Positions 26,146-34,489 of a stretch of DNA of 64,000 nucleotides are shown piece after piece. The stretch lies in the NCBI RefSeq assembly GCF_006334915.2, contig NZ_VDMA02000026.1:56734-120733 (forward strand), written 5' to 3'. Made by a program: the position numbers and the translations under genes. Position 1 is the first letter of the stretch. Every line of letters starts with the position of its first letter. Origin of the DNA: Microbispora catharanthi. GTDB taxonomy: Bacteria; Actinomycetota; Actinomycetes; Streptosporangiales; Streptosporangiaceae. The notes beneath the pieces were generated by a model that saw only the letters and a program-made list of their open reading frames with translations, searched no databases and was not told the DNA's origin.

Positions 26146-27024
26146 TCAGGCCCGGAGGAACTCGGCGATCGGCTCGGCCTGGCCGAAGATGGCGTGACCG
26201 GTCCGGGGGAGCAGGTTCACGGTCGCGTGCGGGACGCACTCACGGACGCGCCGCACGGTCTGGCGAGAGTCGATCATGGCGTCGCGGTCGCCGGCGATGA
26301 CGAGTACGGGCATGGTGAGGCCCCGCAACGCGTCGTCGGGGAACACCGGGAGCTTCTCCCTGCGCGGGTTGAAGTGCGTGAACGTCAGGACGACGGCGTC
26401 GAGCGCCTGCCGGTCCCTCTCCCCGTCGAGGCCCGCGACGGCCATCGCCGATTCGCGTAGTCCACCACGTCGGAACGGGCCGGTCAGCAGGGCCTTGAAG
26501 ATCCAGCCGACCTTCTGCCGCCCCACGCCGCCGGGGCAAATTAGGGCCAGTCGAGTCACTCGTTCCGGACGGCGGATGGCGTAGTCCAGGGCCGTCCAGC
26601 CGCCGAGGGAGGTGCCGACGAACGCGGCGCCGGCGATCCCGAGCCCCTGCAGCACGTCGTCGAGCCAGAGTGACACGGCGTCGGAGTCCAGGGCGGGGCG
26701 CGAGGGCGCGCTCAGGCCCGGCTCGCCGACCATGTCGACGGCGTATGTGCGGAAGTGCCGGGACCAGATGGGGACGTCTCCCCGCCACATCGAGGCGTTC
26801 GCGCCCGAGCCGTGCAGCAGCACGAGAGGCGGCGCGTCCGTGGGGCCGCAGACGTGGACGAAGGTCTCACCCTCGCGAGTGGGCACCCGTACGTGCTCGG
26901 CCGGGATCGGCCAGGCGTCCAGCACCTGCCGGTAGTGGTCGAGGAGCGCGCGCCGACCGGCCTCGGACTTGTAGATCGTAAGGACGCCCGCACCGCCGGC
27001 CGCACGCCGCACCACATCGGTCAT
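26146..27024 (-). CDS. Alpha/beta hydrolase
   Basis: A 292-aa alpha/beta-hydrolase fold protein. Oxyanion motif LLHGSGANASMW (about 70-81), nucleophile elbow GTSLGGW (Ser about 138), acid in GDRDAMID (about 245) and catalytic His in TGHAIFG (about 274). No signal peptide. Resembles meta-cleavage/esterase-like hydrolases and carboxylesterases; substrate unknown. It is convergent with the DNA glycosylase gene (24-base gap). Confidence 0.88.
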   Translation of the reverse strand: MTDVVRRAAGGAGVLTIYKSEAGRRALLDHYRQVLDAWPIPAEHVRVPTREGETFVHVCGPTDAPPLVLLHGSGANASMWRGDVPIWSRHFRTYAVDMVGEPGLSAPSRPALDSDAVSLWLDDVLQGLGIAGAAFVGTSLGGWTALDYAIRRPERVTRLALICPGGVGRQKVGWIFKALLTGPFRRGGLRESAMAVAGLDGERDRQALDAVVLTFTHFNPRREKLPVFPDDALRGLTMPVLVIAGDRDAMIDSRQTVRRVRECVPHATVNLLPRTGHAIFGQAEPIAEFLRA

Positions 27025-27218
27025 AGTCGGCCTCCCGTCGGAGCGGACCGCACATAGCGGCCTCGATCGTCACTCATCGCTCTTTAACATACGTGATTGA
27101 GGGAGTGATAGGGAAGCTTGGACAATAAAGGACCGTGTCGATGCCGCCCGCGGATCACCGTGGGTCACAGCTCGCCGCATGGGCCCGGGCATCGGCGCTG
27201 TGCCGTCAGAATGGGCGC

Positions 27219-27542
27219 ATGACATTGCCGGAAATCGCCCCCGAGGCACTGCCCGAGGACGCGTACCTGCTGGACGTCCGCGAGAACGAGGAGTGGGTGG
27301 CCGGCCACGCTCCCGGCGCCGTCCACATCCCGCTCGGCGAACTGCAGGTGCGGGTCGACGAGGTGCCGCACGACCGGCCGGTGTACGTGGTATGCCGGGT
27401 CGGCGGCCGGTCGGCGCACGCCGCGATGTGGCTCAACCACATCGGCAGGGACGCCGTGAACGTGGACGGCGGCATGCGGTCCTGGGCCGCCGTCGGGCGT
27501 CCGATGGTGAGCGAGACCGGTGAGGCGCCCTACGTGGCGTAG
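27219..27542 (+). CDS. Rhodanese-like domain protein
   Basis: A 107-aa single rhodanese domain: LLDVRENEEWVAGHAPGA (about 19-36), then the active loop VVCRVGGRSAHAA with Cys about 68 in a six-residue CRVGGRS loop, and NVDGGMRSWAAVGRP. It carries sulfur as persulfide; the acceptor is unknown. ATG 27219 is chosen over an ATG at 27135 because residues before it do not belong to the domain. It lies directly upstream of a TPP riboswitch, so a link to thiamine sulfur transfer is possible but not shown. Confidence 0.88.
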   Translation: MTLPEIAPEALPEDAYLLDVRENEEWVAGHAPGAVHIPLGELQVRVDEVPHDRPVYVVCRVGGRSAHAAMWLNHIGRDAVNVDGGMRSWAAVGRPMVSETGEAPYVA

Positions 27543-27604
27543 GGACAGGGTCGGCGTAGGAAAACGGTCAAAGAAGTGTCATAATCCCAAAGACATCATC
27601 AATA

Positions 27605-27701
27605 CCCGCGGGAGCTCGGGCGTGACCGGGCTGAGAGGGCGGATCCACATCGTGCCGCCGACCGCATGAACCTGTCCGGATAATGCCGGCGTAGGGAGCG
27701 T
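27605..27701 (+). promoter_or_regulatory. TPP riboswitch (THI element)
   Basis: The conserved thi-box segments are present: GGGCTGAGAGGGC (27628-27640), then GACCGCATGAACCTGTCCGG and ATAATGCCGGCGTAGGGAG, which hold the pyrimidine- and pyrophosphate-binding cores. The last GTAGGGAG is at the same time the ribosome binding site of the ATG at 27705, so thiamine pyrophosphate binding would block translation initiation directly. Confidence 0.95.
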
Positions 27702-27704
27702 GTG

Positions 27705-29045
27705 ATGACTTCTGCCGTCGTCGACGACGCGCACGCGGAGGTTCCGCTCACTCTGGACGAGGAGGCTCCGAGGACCCTGGGCGTGCTCGACCAGGGCGCC
27801 TTCTGGGCCAACCTCGGCGTCAGCCTCCTCGGCTTCTCGGGGGCACTGTTCCTGCTCGACCCGCTGGGCGGCAAGCCGCTGACCTTCACCGCGGCGGTGC
27901 TCGCCGCCGTCGTCGGCAGCCTGCTCGGGACGGCGATGGTCGGCCTGGCCGCGATCCCCGGCGTACGCACCGGGCGGCCCGCGATGGTGCTGCTGCGCGG
28001 CCTGTTCGGGGCCCGCCTCTCGTACATCCCGACCGTGCTGAACATCGTGCAGATGCTCGGCTGGGGCGCCTTCGAGCTGTGGGTCATCGCCAACGGCGCG
28101 CAGGCGCTGTTCGGCACGGCGGTGCCGTACGCGGTGTGGGCGGTCGTGGCGGGCGCGCTGACGATCGCGCTGACGATCCGGCCGCTCGGCGCGCTGCGGC
28201 TGCTGCGGCGGTACGTCACGGCGGGCGTGGTGATCGCGATGATCTGGCTGTCGGTCGCCCTGTTCCGGCAGGGGCCGTCCGTGGGGGGCGGCTCATGGGA
28301 CGCCTTCGCCCCCGCCGTCGACTACGTCATCGCGCTGTCGGTGTCGTGGGTGCCGATGGCCGCGGACTATGCCAGGCACTCGCGGTCGAGCGGCGCGGCG
28401 TTCACCGGCGTGGTCGTCGGATACACGATCGCCCAGGTGGCCTGCCTGGCCCTCGGCATCGCCGCGCTCGCCCTGGTCGGCAACGACGGCGACAAGGTGT
28501 GGGACCCGTTCGTGGCCGCCCCTCTCGGGGTCGTGTTCTTCGGCATCCTGGTGCTGCGCGAGGCCGACCAGTCGTTCGCGAACGTCTACTCGACGACCGT
28601 GTCGATCCAGAACCTCGCGCCGCGCTGGGACCGACGGGTGATCTCGGTCGTGATCGGCCTGCTCACGACCCTGATCGCGCTGTTCGCCGACGTGAACTCC
28701 TACGGCGCGTTCCTGAGCGTGATCGGGGCCGTGTTCGTGCCGATGTTCGCCGTGCTCGTGGTGGACTACTTCCTGCTCGGCGGGGCCGCCCGGTGGAACA
28801 CGGCCGAGGACGCCCCCTCACGCTGGCTCATGATCGTGCCGTGGATCCTCGGGTTCGCGGCGTACTGGATCGTGACCTCCACCCCGACGGTCGGCTGGTG
28901 GGACGGGATCTGGACCGAGGTCCGCCTCGCCCTCGGGTTCGTCCACCAGCCGTGGATGAACGCCGCGCTCGCCGCGTTCCTCGTCGCCGGGCTGGCGACC
29001 GTGGCGCTGTCCCTCCCGGGCCGCCGCCTGCGGTCGCGCCGTTAG
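27705..29045 (+). CDS. cytX: Purine-cytosine permease-family transporter, probable hydroxymethylpyrimidine (HMP) importer
   Basis: A 446-aa NCS1-family membrane transporter with about 12 transmembrane helices. Conserved NCS1 features are FWANLGVSLLGF (about 33), GLAAIPGVRTGRPAMVLLRGLFG (about 85-107) and WGAFELW (about 124). Placement directly behind a TPP riboswitch is the standard context of CytX-type importers of thiamine pyrimidine precursors, so substrate assignment is inferred from regulation. ATG 27705 has its ribosome binding site inside the riboswitch; a GTG 3 bases earlier is too close to that site. Monocistronic. Confidence 0.88.
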   Translation: MTSAVVDDAHAEVPLTLDEEAPRTLGVLDQGAFWANLGVSLLGFSGALFLLDPLGGKPLTFTAAVLAAVVGSLLGTAMVGLAAIPGVRTGRPAMVLLRGLFGARLSYIPTVLNIVQMLGWGAFELWVIANGAQALFGTAVPYAVWAVVAGALTIALTIRPLGALRLLRRYVTAGVVIAMIWLSVALFRQGPSVGGGSWDAFAPAVDYVIALSVSWVPMAADYARHSRSSGAAFTGVVVGYTIAQVACLALGIAALALVGNDGDKVWDPFVAAPLGVVFFGILVLREADQSFANVYSTTVSIQNLAPRWDRRVISVVIGLLTTLIALFADVNSYGAFLSVIGAVFVPMFAVLVVDYFLLGGAARWNTAEDAPSRWLMIVPWILGFAAYWIVTSTPTVGWWDGIWTEVRLALGFVHQPWMNAALAAFLVAGLATVALSLPGRRLRSRR

Positions 29046-29246
29046 AAGCGCTCGGCCTTCCACCCCCCGTCGGCATCGATCCACGTCCACGTGCCGAGCC
29101 TGCGTCGTGTCATCGAGCCGCAGCGGGCGCCGGGCACAGGCGCAGCTCGACCCGGACCGGCCCGAGGCGCCGCCCCTGAGGTGACCCCTCCATCCCTCCT
29201 GCTCGCCGTGAACGGGCCTCGCATGCTCGCCCTCGCGTCCGAGCGG

Positions 29247-29807
29247 TCAGAGGGCGCCTTCCAGGCGGAGCAGGTGCTCCTTGGCCGCCGGGCCGCCGGC
29301 GTACCCGCCGAGCGAGCCGGGGCCCTCCACCGCCCGGTGGCACGGCAGGAGCAGGCAGACGGGGTTGCCGGCCAGGGCGTTGGCCACCGCGCGGGGCGCC
29401 TGCGGCCGCCCGATCCGCTCGGCGATCTCCTGGTAGGTGGTGACGCTGCCGTACGGCACGGCCGGCATGAGCTGGATCACCGTACGGCTGAAGCCGGTGA
29501 CCAGGCGCAGGTCCACCGAGAGGGAGAAGGTGCGCAGCCTGCCGGTGAAGTACGCGTCCAGTTCCCTGCGCAGGGGATCGAGGCGGCGCGGGTCGGGCCC
29601 GATGAACGAGCCGACGGCGCGGGAGACCCGGGCGAAGACCTCGTGCTCGTCCTCGTAGGTGCAGGCCAGCACGCCACGTGCGGTCACCGCGAGGACCAGG
29701 CGGCCCACCGGCGCGTCCATGGTGCCGAAGGCGACCTCGGGCGGGGCCACGCCGACGTAGCCCGGCGAGGTCACGCGGAGCAGGGCTTCGAGGTCCTCGG
29801 TGGACAT
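29247..29807 (-). CDS. ogt: Methylated-DNA-protein-cysteine methyltransferase (Ogt)
   Basis: A 186-aa protein. The C-terminal AGT domain has VPYGSVTTYQEIAERIGRP (wing helix) and the active site LLPCHRAV (Cys about 149) followed by GSLGGYAGG, which accepts alkyl groups from O6-alkylguanine. The N-terminal ribonuclease-H-like region is about 90 residues. ATG 29807 is used since the upstream frame to 29885 runs into a promoter-like stretch without a ribosome binding site. No adaptive-response ada gene is adjacent. Confidence 0.93.
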   Translation of the reverse strand: MSTEDLEALLRVTSPGYVGVAPPEVAFGTMDAPVGRLVLAVTARGVLACTYEDEHEVFARVSRAVGSFIGPDPRRLDPLRRELDAYFTGRLRTFSLSVDLRLVTGFSRTVIQLMPAVPYGSVTTYQEIAERIGRPQAPRAVANALAGNPVCLLLPCHRAVEGPGSLGGYAGGPAAKEHLLRLEGAL

Positions 29808-29911
29808 GGGCGCCCCACTTTCTCTTCTCTGCGTGCAGGCAGCGTATCGGAGCGGTCGCGAGGTGACGGAAAACCCCAAGATCAAAAGGTGAAAGAAGGC
29901 ACGATGGGGAC

Positions 29912-31885
29912 GTGGGTGACAGCAGCGTGGACGGCCGGGCGGCGGACCTCGCCCCCGCGGTCCCGGACGCCGTGGCTGCGGACGTCACGGCTTTCGGTGA
30001 CGCGGCCTTCGGTGATGCGGTCTTCGGTGACGCGGTCTTCGGCGACGCCGAGGAGGGCCTCGCGCGTGCGGTCCTGGCCGGCTCCCCCGACGCGATCGTC
30101 GCGCTCGACCGCGACCTGGCCGTGCTGAGCTGGAACGCCGCGGCCGAGCGGCTGTTCGGCTGGCCCGCGTCCGATCTGCTGGGCAGGCGGGCCCCGATCG
30201 TGCCCGACGAGCTGATGGCCGAGCACAACGCCGTGCTCGAACGCGTACGCGCGGGCGGCCGGGTGTCGCTGACCACCAAGCGCCTCCACCGCGACGGGCG
30301 GCTGCTCGACCTGCGGGTGGACACGAGCGCCTTGTGCTCGCCGGGCGGCGCCCTGCTCGGATACGTGAGCGTCTACCACGCCGCCGAGGACGACGACGCC
30401 GCGCACGGCAGGATGGTGCGCCGCGCCCGCCTGGTGCGGCGGCTGACCGACGTGGTCGGCGACATCAACGCCGAGCTCGACCTGCCCGTCGTGCTCGACC
30501 GCATCGCCGCGAGCCTGACCGAGCTGACCGGCGCCGACGCCGGCGGTTTCGTGTCCATCGAGGGGGAGCGGCTGCGCCTGGTCGGCGTCCACCAGTTGCC
30601 CGAGACGCTGCGCGGGGCCACCGCCGGGCTGCACACCAGCCTGGTCGCCAAGCTGCTGCGCACCGGCAAGACCGTGCTGCTCGAGACCGGCCCGGAGGGC
30701 TTCCAGGACCTGATTTGGGCGCGTCTGCCCGGCCTGCACACGATCGCCGTCGGCATCGCCGCCGTGGGCGGGCGTCCCTATGGAGCGCTCTACGCGTTGT
30801 TCGCCCGGCGCAAGGCGAGCCATCTGGAGCTCGAACTGCTCGAACTGCTGGCCGGACACGCCGGGATCGCGGTCGCCAACGCCATGGCGTACCAGGACGC
30901 GGTGCGGCAGCGCGCCCACGAGCGGGCCGTCTTCGACGCCAGCGCCGACGGCATCGCGGTGCTGGACGGCTCGGGCGCGGTCGTGCGGTGGAACCCCGCG
31001 GCGGCCGAGCTGACCGGCCACCCGGCGGACCGGGTGATCGGAGGGCCGCCGCCCTTCCCGCTGCCGGCGCCGGGGGAGAAGCTCACCTTCCAGCTCCCGT
31101 CCGGCCGATGGCTCGACGTGCTGTGCGCGGAGATCCGGGAGACGGGCGAGACCGTCGTCGACTTCCGCGACGTGACCCGGGCCAAGGAGCTGGAGGAGGC
31201 CAAGGACCTGTTCCTCGCCACCACCAGCCACGAGCTGCGTACGCCGATCACGATCGTCCACGGCTTCGCCAGCACGCTCGACTCCCGCTGGGACCACCTG
31301 TCCGACGAGGGGCGGCGGTCGGCGGTCCACACGATCGCCGAGCGCGCCCGCTCGCTCGGGCAGCTCATGGACCACCTGCTGCTCGGCGCGCGGGCGGGGG
31401 CGGAGGAGCTGAAGGTCAGGGTCGAGCCCTTCGACCTGGCCGCCCGGGTGCACGCGGCGACGCTCGGGCTGCCGGTCCTGTCCGACCGGCACCGGCTGGA
31501 GGTGGACATCCCGCCCGATCTCCCCTTCGTGTACGGGGACGCGCTGGCCACCGACATCCTTTTGGCCCAGCTCCTGGAGAACGCGTTCAAGTACTCCCCG
31601 GACGGCGGCCTGATCCGGGTCGAGGCGTGGCCGGAGGACGACCGGGTCGTGCTGGTGGTGGACGACGAGGGAGTGGGCATCGCGGAGGGTGACCGGGAGC
31701 GGATCTTCGAGCGCTTCGTCCAGGCCGACAGCGGCAACCGGCGCAGATTCGGCGGGGTCGGGCTGGGGCTCTACATCGTGCGCAACCTCGCCCGCGCCCA
31801 GGGCGGAGACGTCGCCGCACTGCCCCGATCCGGCGGGGGAACCCGCATGCGGCTGGTGTTGACCTCGGCAGGATCTTCATCCTGA
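29912..31885 (+). CDS. PAS-GAF-PAS sensor histidine kinase
   Basis: A 657-aa soluble histidine kinase starting at GTG 29912. Order: an acidic N-terminus with an almost perfect five-residue repeat (FGDAA, FGDAV, FGDAV, FGDAE; about residues 28-47); PAS (about 50-160); GAF (about 180-325); a second shorter PAS (about 335-415); HisKA with SHELRTPITIVHGF (His about 441); and HATPase_c with ENAFKYSPDGG, DEGVGIAEGDRERIF and GLGLYIV. No transmembrane helix, so it senses an intracellular or diffusible signal. No response regulator is adjacent; its partner is unknown. Confidence 0.92.
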   Translation: MGDSSVDGRAADLAPAVPDAVAADVTAFGDAAFGDAVFGDAVFGDAEEGLARAVLAGSPDAIVALDRDLAVLSWNAAAERLFGWPASDLLGRRAPIVPDELMAEHNAVLERVRAGGRVSLTTKRLHRDGRLLDLRVDTSALCSPGGALLGYVSVYHAAEDDDAAHGRMVRRARLVRRLTDVVGDINAELDLPVVLDRIAASLTELTGADAGGFVSIEGERLRLVGVHQLPETLRGATAGLHTSLVAKLLRTGKTVLLETGPEGFQDLIWARLPGLHTIAVGIAAVGGRPYGALYALFARRKASHLELELLELLAGHAGIAVANAMAYQDAVRQRAHERAVFDASADGIAVLDGSGAVVRWNPAAAELTGHPADRVIGGPPPFPLPAPGEKLTFQLPSGRWLDVLCAEIRETGETVVDFRDVTRAKELEEAKDLFLATTSHELRTPITIVHGFASTLDSRWDHLSDEGRRSAVHTIAERARSLGQLMDHLLLGARAGAEELKVRVEPFDLAARVHAATLGLPVLSDRHRLEVDIPPDLPFVYGDALATDILLAQLLENAFKYSPDGGLIRVEAWPEDDRVVLVVDDEGVGIAEGDRERIFERFVQADSGNRRRFGGVGLGLYIVRNLARAQGGDVAALPRSGGGTRMRLVLTSAGSSS

Positions 31886-32007
31886 TAAGACAGATCGGAG
31901 CGTGGCGTCACCACTTAAGGACTGAACTATTGTCCAATGTGCACAAGCTGTGATGCGGGGCACGGTTTCCCGGCCGAGTAAGCGGGGCATTTCGGTCGTA
32001 CTGGCTT

Positions 32008-32487
32008 GTGCAGCAGAAACGGGGGAACGGGGAGGTGAGTGCGTCGAGCGTCGTGATGCTGCCGTACGCACCGTCGAGCGTCGCCGTCGCACGTCAGCGC
32101 CTCAGCGCCGAACTTTCGAACGCGGGGCTGCTCGCCACCGCCGTCGACGACGTCGTTCTGATTATGAGCGAACTGCTGAGCAACGCGCTGCGCCACGCCC
32201 ACCCTCTCCCGTCCGGCCAGCTCAAAGTGGCGTGGCTCTGCTCGGACACCCAGGTCGAGGTGGCCGTGAGCGACGGCGGCGCGTATACGGAACCCCGTGC
32301 CGGTCGCCCGACACTGTCGTCCCTCGGCGGCCGTGGGCTCGGCATCGTCGAATACCTGGCCGAGCGCTGGGGGGTCAGGCACGAGGAGGAGGCGACCACT
32401 GTCTGGGCCGTCGTCTCCGCCTCATGGCCCGCCCGAAACGGGCATCCCGAGCTGTCCGAAACCCCGGTGCTGCGCGAGGTCGGCTGA
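32008..32487 (+). CDS. Stand-alone HATPase (RsbW/SpoIIAB-like anti-sigma regulatory kinase)
   Basis: A protein of up to 159 aa consisting of one GHKL ATPase domain: N-box MSELLSNALRHA (about 52-63), G1 VAVSDGG and G2 SLGGRGLGIVEYLA. Such actinobacterial proteins act as anti-sigma kinases that phosphorylate STAS proteins, like the two STAS proteins in this window. The start is uncertain: GTG 32008 lacks a good ribosome binding site, while GTG 32035 follows GGGGAG with no gap. The region upstream is a promoter-like AT-richer stretch. Partner not identifiable here. Confidence 0.85.
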   Translation: MQQKRGNGEVSASSVVMLPYAPSSVAVARQRLSAELSNAGLLATAVDDVVLIMSELLSNALRHAHPLPSGQLKVAWLCSDTQVEVAVSDGGAYTEPRAGRPTLSSLGGRGLGIVEYLAERWGVRHEEEATTVWAVVSASWPARNGHPELSETPVLREVG

Positions 32488-32496
32488 GGCCCGCCG

Positions 32497-33006
32497 CTAC
32501 GCTCCGCCTCCGCCGCCGAAGGTGTGCTCCATGCAGACCAGGTCGTCCCGGGAGTCCCACGACTCGGTGACGACGAAGCCGAGCCGTTCGTAGAGGGCGA
32601 TCGCCGTCGTCCGCCAGCGCCACACCGACAGCCGTACCGACCGCAGGCCGGTCGCGTGCGCCCGGGTGAGCGCGGCGCGGACGAGCGCACCGGCCACGCC
32701 CCTGCCGCGCTCGCCCGGGTCGACCCACAGCCGTTTGATCTCCGCCCGCCCCTCGACGGGCGCCGCGAGCACCACGCAGCCGATCGCGGCGTCCCCGCGG
32801 CGCGCGACCAGCACGACGTCGTCCGCGAACGCCGCGCCCGGGTCCTCGACCTCCACCCGATAGCGCTCGGGCAGGTGCGCGGGGCCGGCCGCCGGGACGC
32901 CCTTCTCGGCCTCGGTCCGCAGGTGGTAGGCGGCCAGGAGCGCCCGCAGGTCGTCCCCGCCGGTGTCCCCGGCCGCCCAGGACACGATCACGTGGTCACG
33001 GGTCAT
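32497..33006 (-). CDS. GNAT-family N-acetyltransferase
   Basis: A 169-aa GNAT protein: acetyl-CoA-binding motif A is RLWVDPGERGRGVAGALVRAAL (about 92-113, R-G-x-G-V/A type), then RLSVWRWRTTAIALYERLGFV with the conserved ALYERLGF motif B. Acetyl acceptor unknown. Convergent with the HATPase gene (9-base gap). Confidence 0.9.
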   Translation of the reverse strand: MTRDHVIVSWAAGDTGGDDLRALLAAYHLRTEAEKGVPAAGPAHLPERYRVEVEDPGAAFADDVVLVARRGDAAIGCVVLAAPVEGRAEIKRLWVDPGERGRGVAGALVRAALTRAHATGLRSVRLSVWRWRTTAIALYERLGFVVTESWDSRDDLVCMEHTFGGGGGA

Positions 33007-33031
33007 GCCGTCAGCATTCCAGCCCCCGGTG

Positions 33032-33694
33032 TCACGCGGTGCGCGGGTAGAGCACGGCCCGCTCGGCCGTCGTCCAGGCGCTGCTCACGAGCAGGTAGAC
33101 GCCCGCCGCGAGCGGGAGGAAGGCCGCCACGGCCACGGTCCAGAACGGTGTGAGGAGTTGGACGCGCCGCAGCGGCGCCGTGGGCTCGACCCTGCGAGCG
33201 GCGATCACGGCCACGGCCACGAGCAGCGCGAGCAGCCCGGCGAAGACCAGGACCGGCGGGCTGACCAGGCCCGCGCCGGCGACCGCGGCCGCGAGGTGCT
33301 CCCCCAGCGGCACGCCGAGCACGCTCTGCGCCAGCAGCAGGTTCGGGTGTCCCGCGATCACGGCGGCCGTGAACAGCCGGTAGGTCACCATGAAGAACGG
33401 CGACTGCGCGAACGCCGGAAGATAGCCGGTGAACTGGCCGACGCCCTCCTTGGCGTACAACGCGTTCACCTCACGCAGGAGCCGCTGCGGATCGTTCTTC
33501 CACCGCGTGCGCAGCCTGTCCACCTGGGGAGCGAGCCGCGTCCTGATCCGCTGGGCACGGGCGACGCGGACGCTCAGCGGCAGCAGCGACAGCCGTACGG
33601 CGAGGGTGACCAGGACGATCGCGAGCCCGGCGCCGGTGACATGGCTGAGTGCCTCGATGAGCCGGTAGGCGGGGTCGAGCACGAAGTCGAACAT
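33032..33694 (-). CDS. YidC/Oxa1-family membrane protein insertase (short form)
   Basis: A 220-aa membrane protein with about five helices and the YidC family segments VTLAVRLSLLPLSVRVARAQR (conserved Arg in the hydrophilic groove, about 35-50) and the following QRLLREVNALYAKEGV. It is shorter than the main YidC of actinobacteria and not in the rnpA-yidC-jag context, so it is a second, specialised insertase. It sits directly downstream of DUF6412 and a small hydrophobic protein, a recurring group in actinomycetes. ATG 33694 is preceded by GAAAGG. Confidence 0.87.
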   Translation of the reverse strand: MFDFVLDPAYRLIEALSHVTGAGLAIVLVTLAVRLSLLPLSVRVARAQRIRTRLAPQVDRLRTRWKNDPQRLLREVNALYAKEGVGQFTGYLPAFAQSPFFMVTYRLFTAAVIAGHPNLLLAQSVLGVPLGEHLAAAVAGAGLVSPPVLVFAGLLALLVAVAVIAARRVEPTAPLRRVQLLTPFWTVAVAAFLPLAAGVYLLVSSAWTTAERAVLYPRTA

Positions 33695-33746
33695 GGGAAG
33701 CCTTTCGTCTGTGACCTTTTGCCGAGGGATGAGGGCATGACGAAAG

Positions 33747-33778
33747 CGCTCGTGACCGGATGGCCGGTCAGGCGAGCG
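33747..33778 (-). terminator. Hairpin overlapping the 3' end of the DUF6412 gene
   Basis: CGCTCG-TGACCGG-ATGG-CCGGTCA-GG-CGAGCG: inner 7-bp and outer 6-bp stems. It begins inside the last codons of the gene ending at 33768 and would attenuate read-through into yidC. Confidence 0.6.
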
Positions 33779-34049
33779 CGGGGCTTCCGGATGGTGCGCG
33801 GGGACGGGGACGGCCAGGCGCGCCGGGATCGCGCAGCCTGACCATCGCCGTCTCACCGTTGTACGACGGCCTGCCCGGCCCCCGACGCAGAACGGGGACG
33901 CCGGTCAGCCGGCAGAGCATCCAGGCGAACACCAGGACGGCCACGCCGGCCAGGCCGACCGCGGTCAGCGCGCCGGGGCCGGAAGACCCCGCGGCCACCT
34001 CGGCCAGCAGCCAGACGAGCGATCCGACGGCGGCCTGGAGAGCGTTCAC
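33768..34049 (-). CDS. DUF6412 membrane protein
   Basis: A 93-aa protein with two predicted transmembrane helices (about residues 5-20 and 25-45) and a basic Pro/Arg-rich C-terminal tail. GTG start at 34047-34049, one base after the stop of the next upstream small gene. DUF6412 proteins commonly neighbour a YidC-like insertase in actinomycetes, as here. Function unknown. Confidence 0.68.
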   Translation of the reverse strand: MNALQAAVGSLVWLLAEVAAGSSGPGALTAVGLAGVAVLVFAWMLCRLTGVPVLRRGPGRPSYNGETAMVRLRDPGAPGRPRPRAPSGSPALA

Positions 34050-34050
34050 C

Positions 34051-34218
34051 TCAGCGGGACAGCTTCCCGACGACGGTGACGGCGACGACGGCGACGAGGG
34101 CGATGATCCCGATGATGAGCAGGAACTTCAGCGTCGCGAACAGCGCGGGGATCACGAATCCGATCACCAGCCAGACGGCCAGGAGGATCCCCAGTACGGT
34201 CAGTACGGTACGGGCCAT
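34051..34218 (-). CDS. Small hydrophobic membrane protein, 55 aa
   Basis: Two closely spaced transmembrane helices (TVLTVLGILLAVWLVIGFVIPALF and KFLLIIGIIALVAVVAVTVV) ending in a basic GKLSR tail. I chose ATG 34218 (MARTVL) over an ATG 24 codons upstream because the helix-first start matches small actinobacterial hydrophobic proteins; neither has a strong ribosome binding site. First of a three-gene minus-strand group with DUF6412 and the YidC-like insertase, which may insert or stabilise it (inference). Confidence 0.62.
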   Translation of the reverse strand: MARTVLTVLGILLAVWLVIGFVIPALFATLKFLLIIGIIALVAVVAVTVVGKLSR

Positions 34219-34489
34219 GGCCCCAAGGTACGCGGTGACACCGACAACCGCGAGCTTGATCCAGAATCGGTTCGCATACCCGCGATCCATGAGGTTTCAC
34301 GTGAATCATCGTGTACGGCGGCAGTTCGCCGCCAGACGGCCGTGACTCCGCTGCCGGCCCAGGTGGCCCCACCGGCGGTCCTCACCGTGTGCGCCGTAGA
34401 CTCCACATGATCTCTGCAAGAAATCATCCCACTCGTGGCGATCTTGACGCGGCTGCTCGGCGCACACGACCCGGTCCACAGGCTGAGGC

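Noticed and set aside
29042..29113. 23-codon minus-strand frame (MTRRRLGTWTWIDADGG...) overlapping the end of the permease
   Set aside because: No ribosome binding site or promoter; possibly a remnant but not supported.
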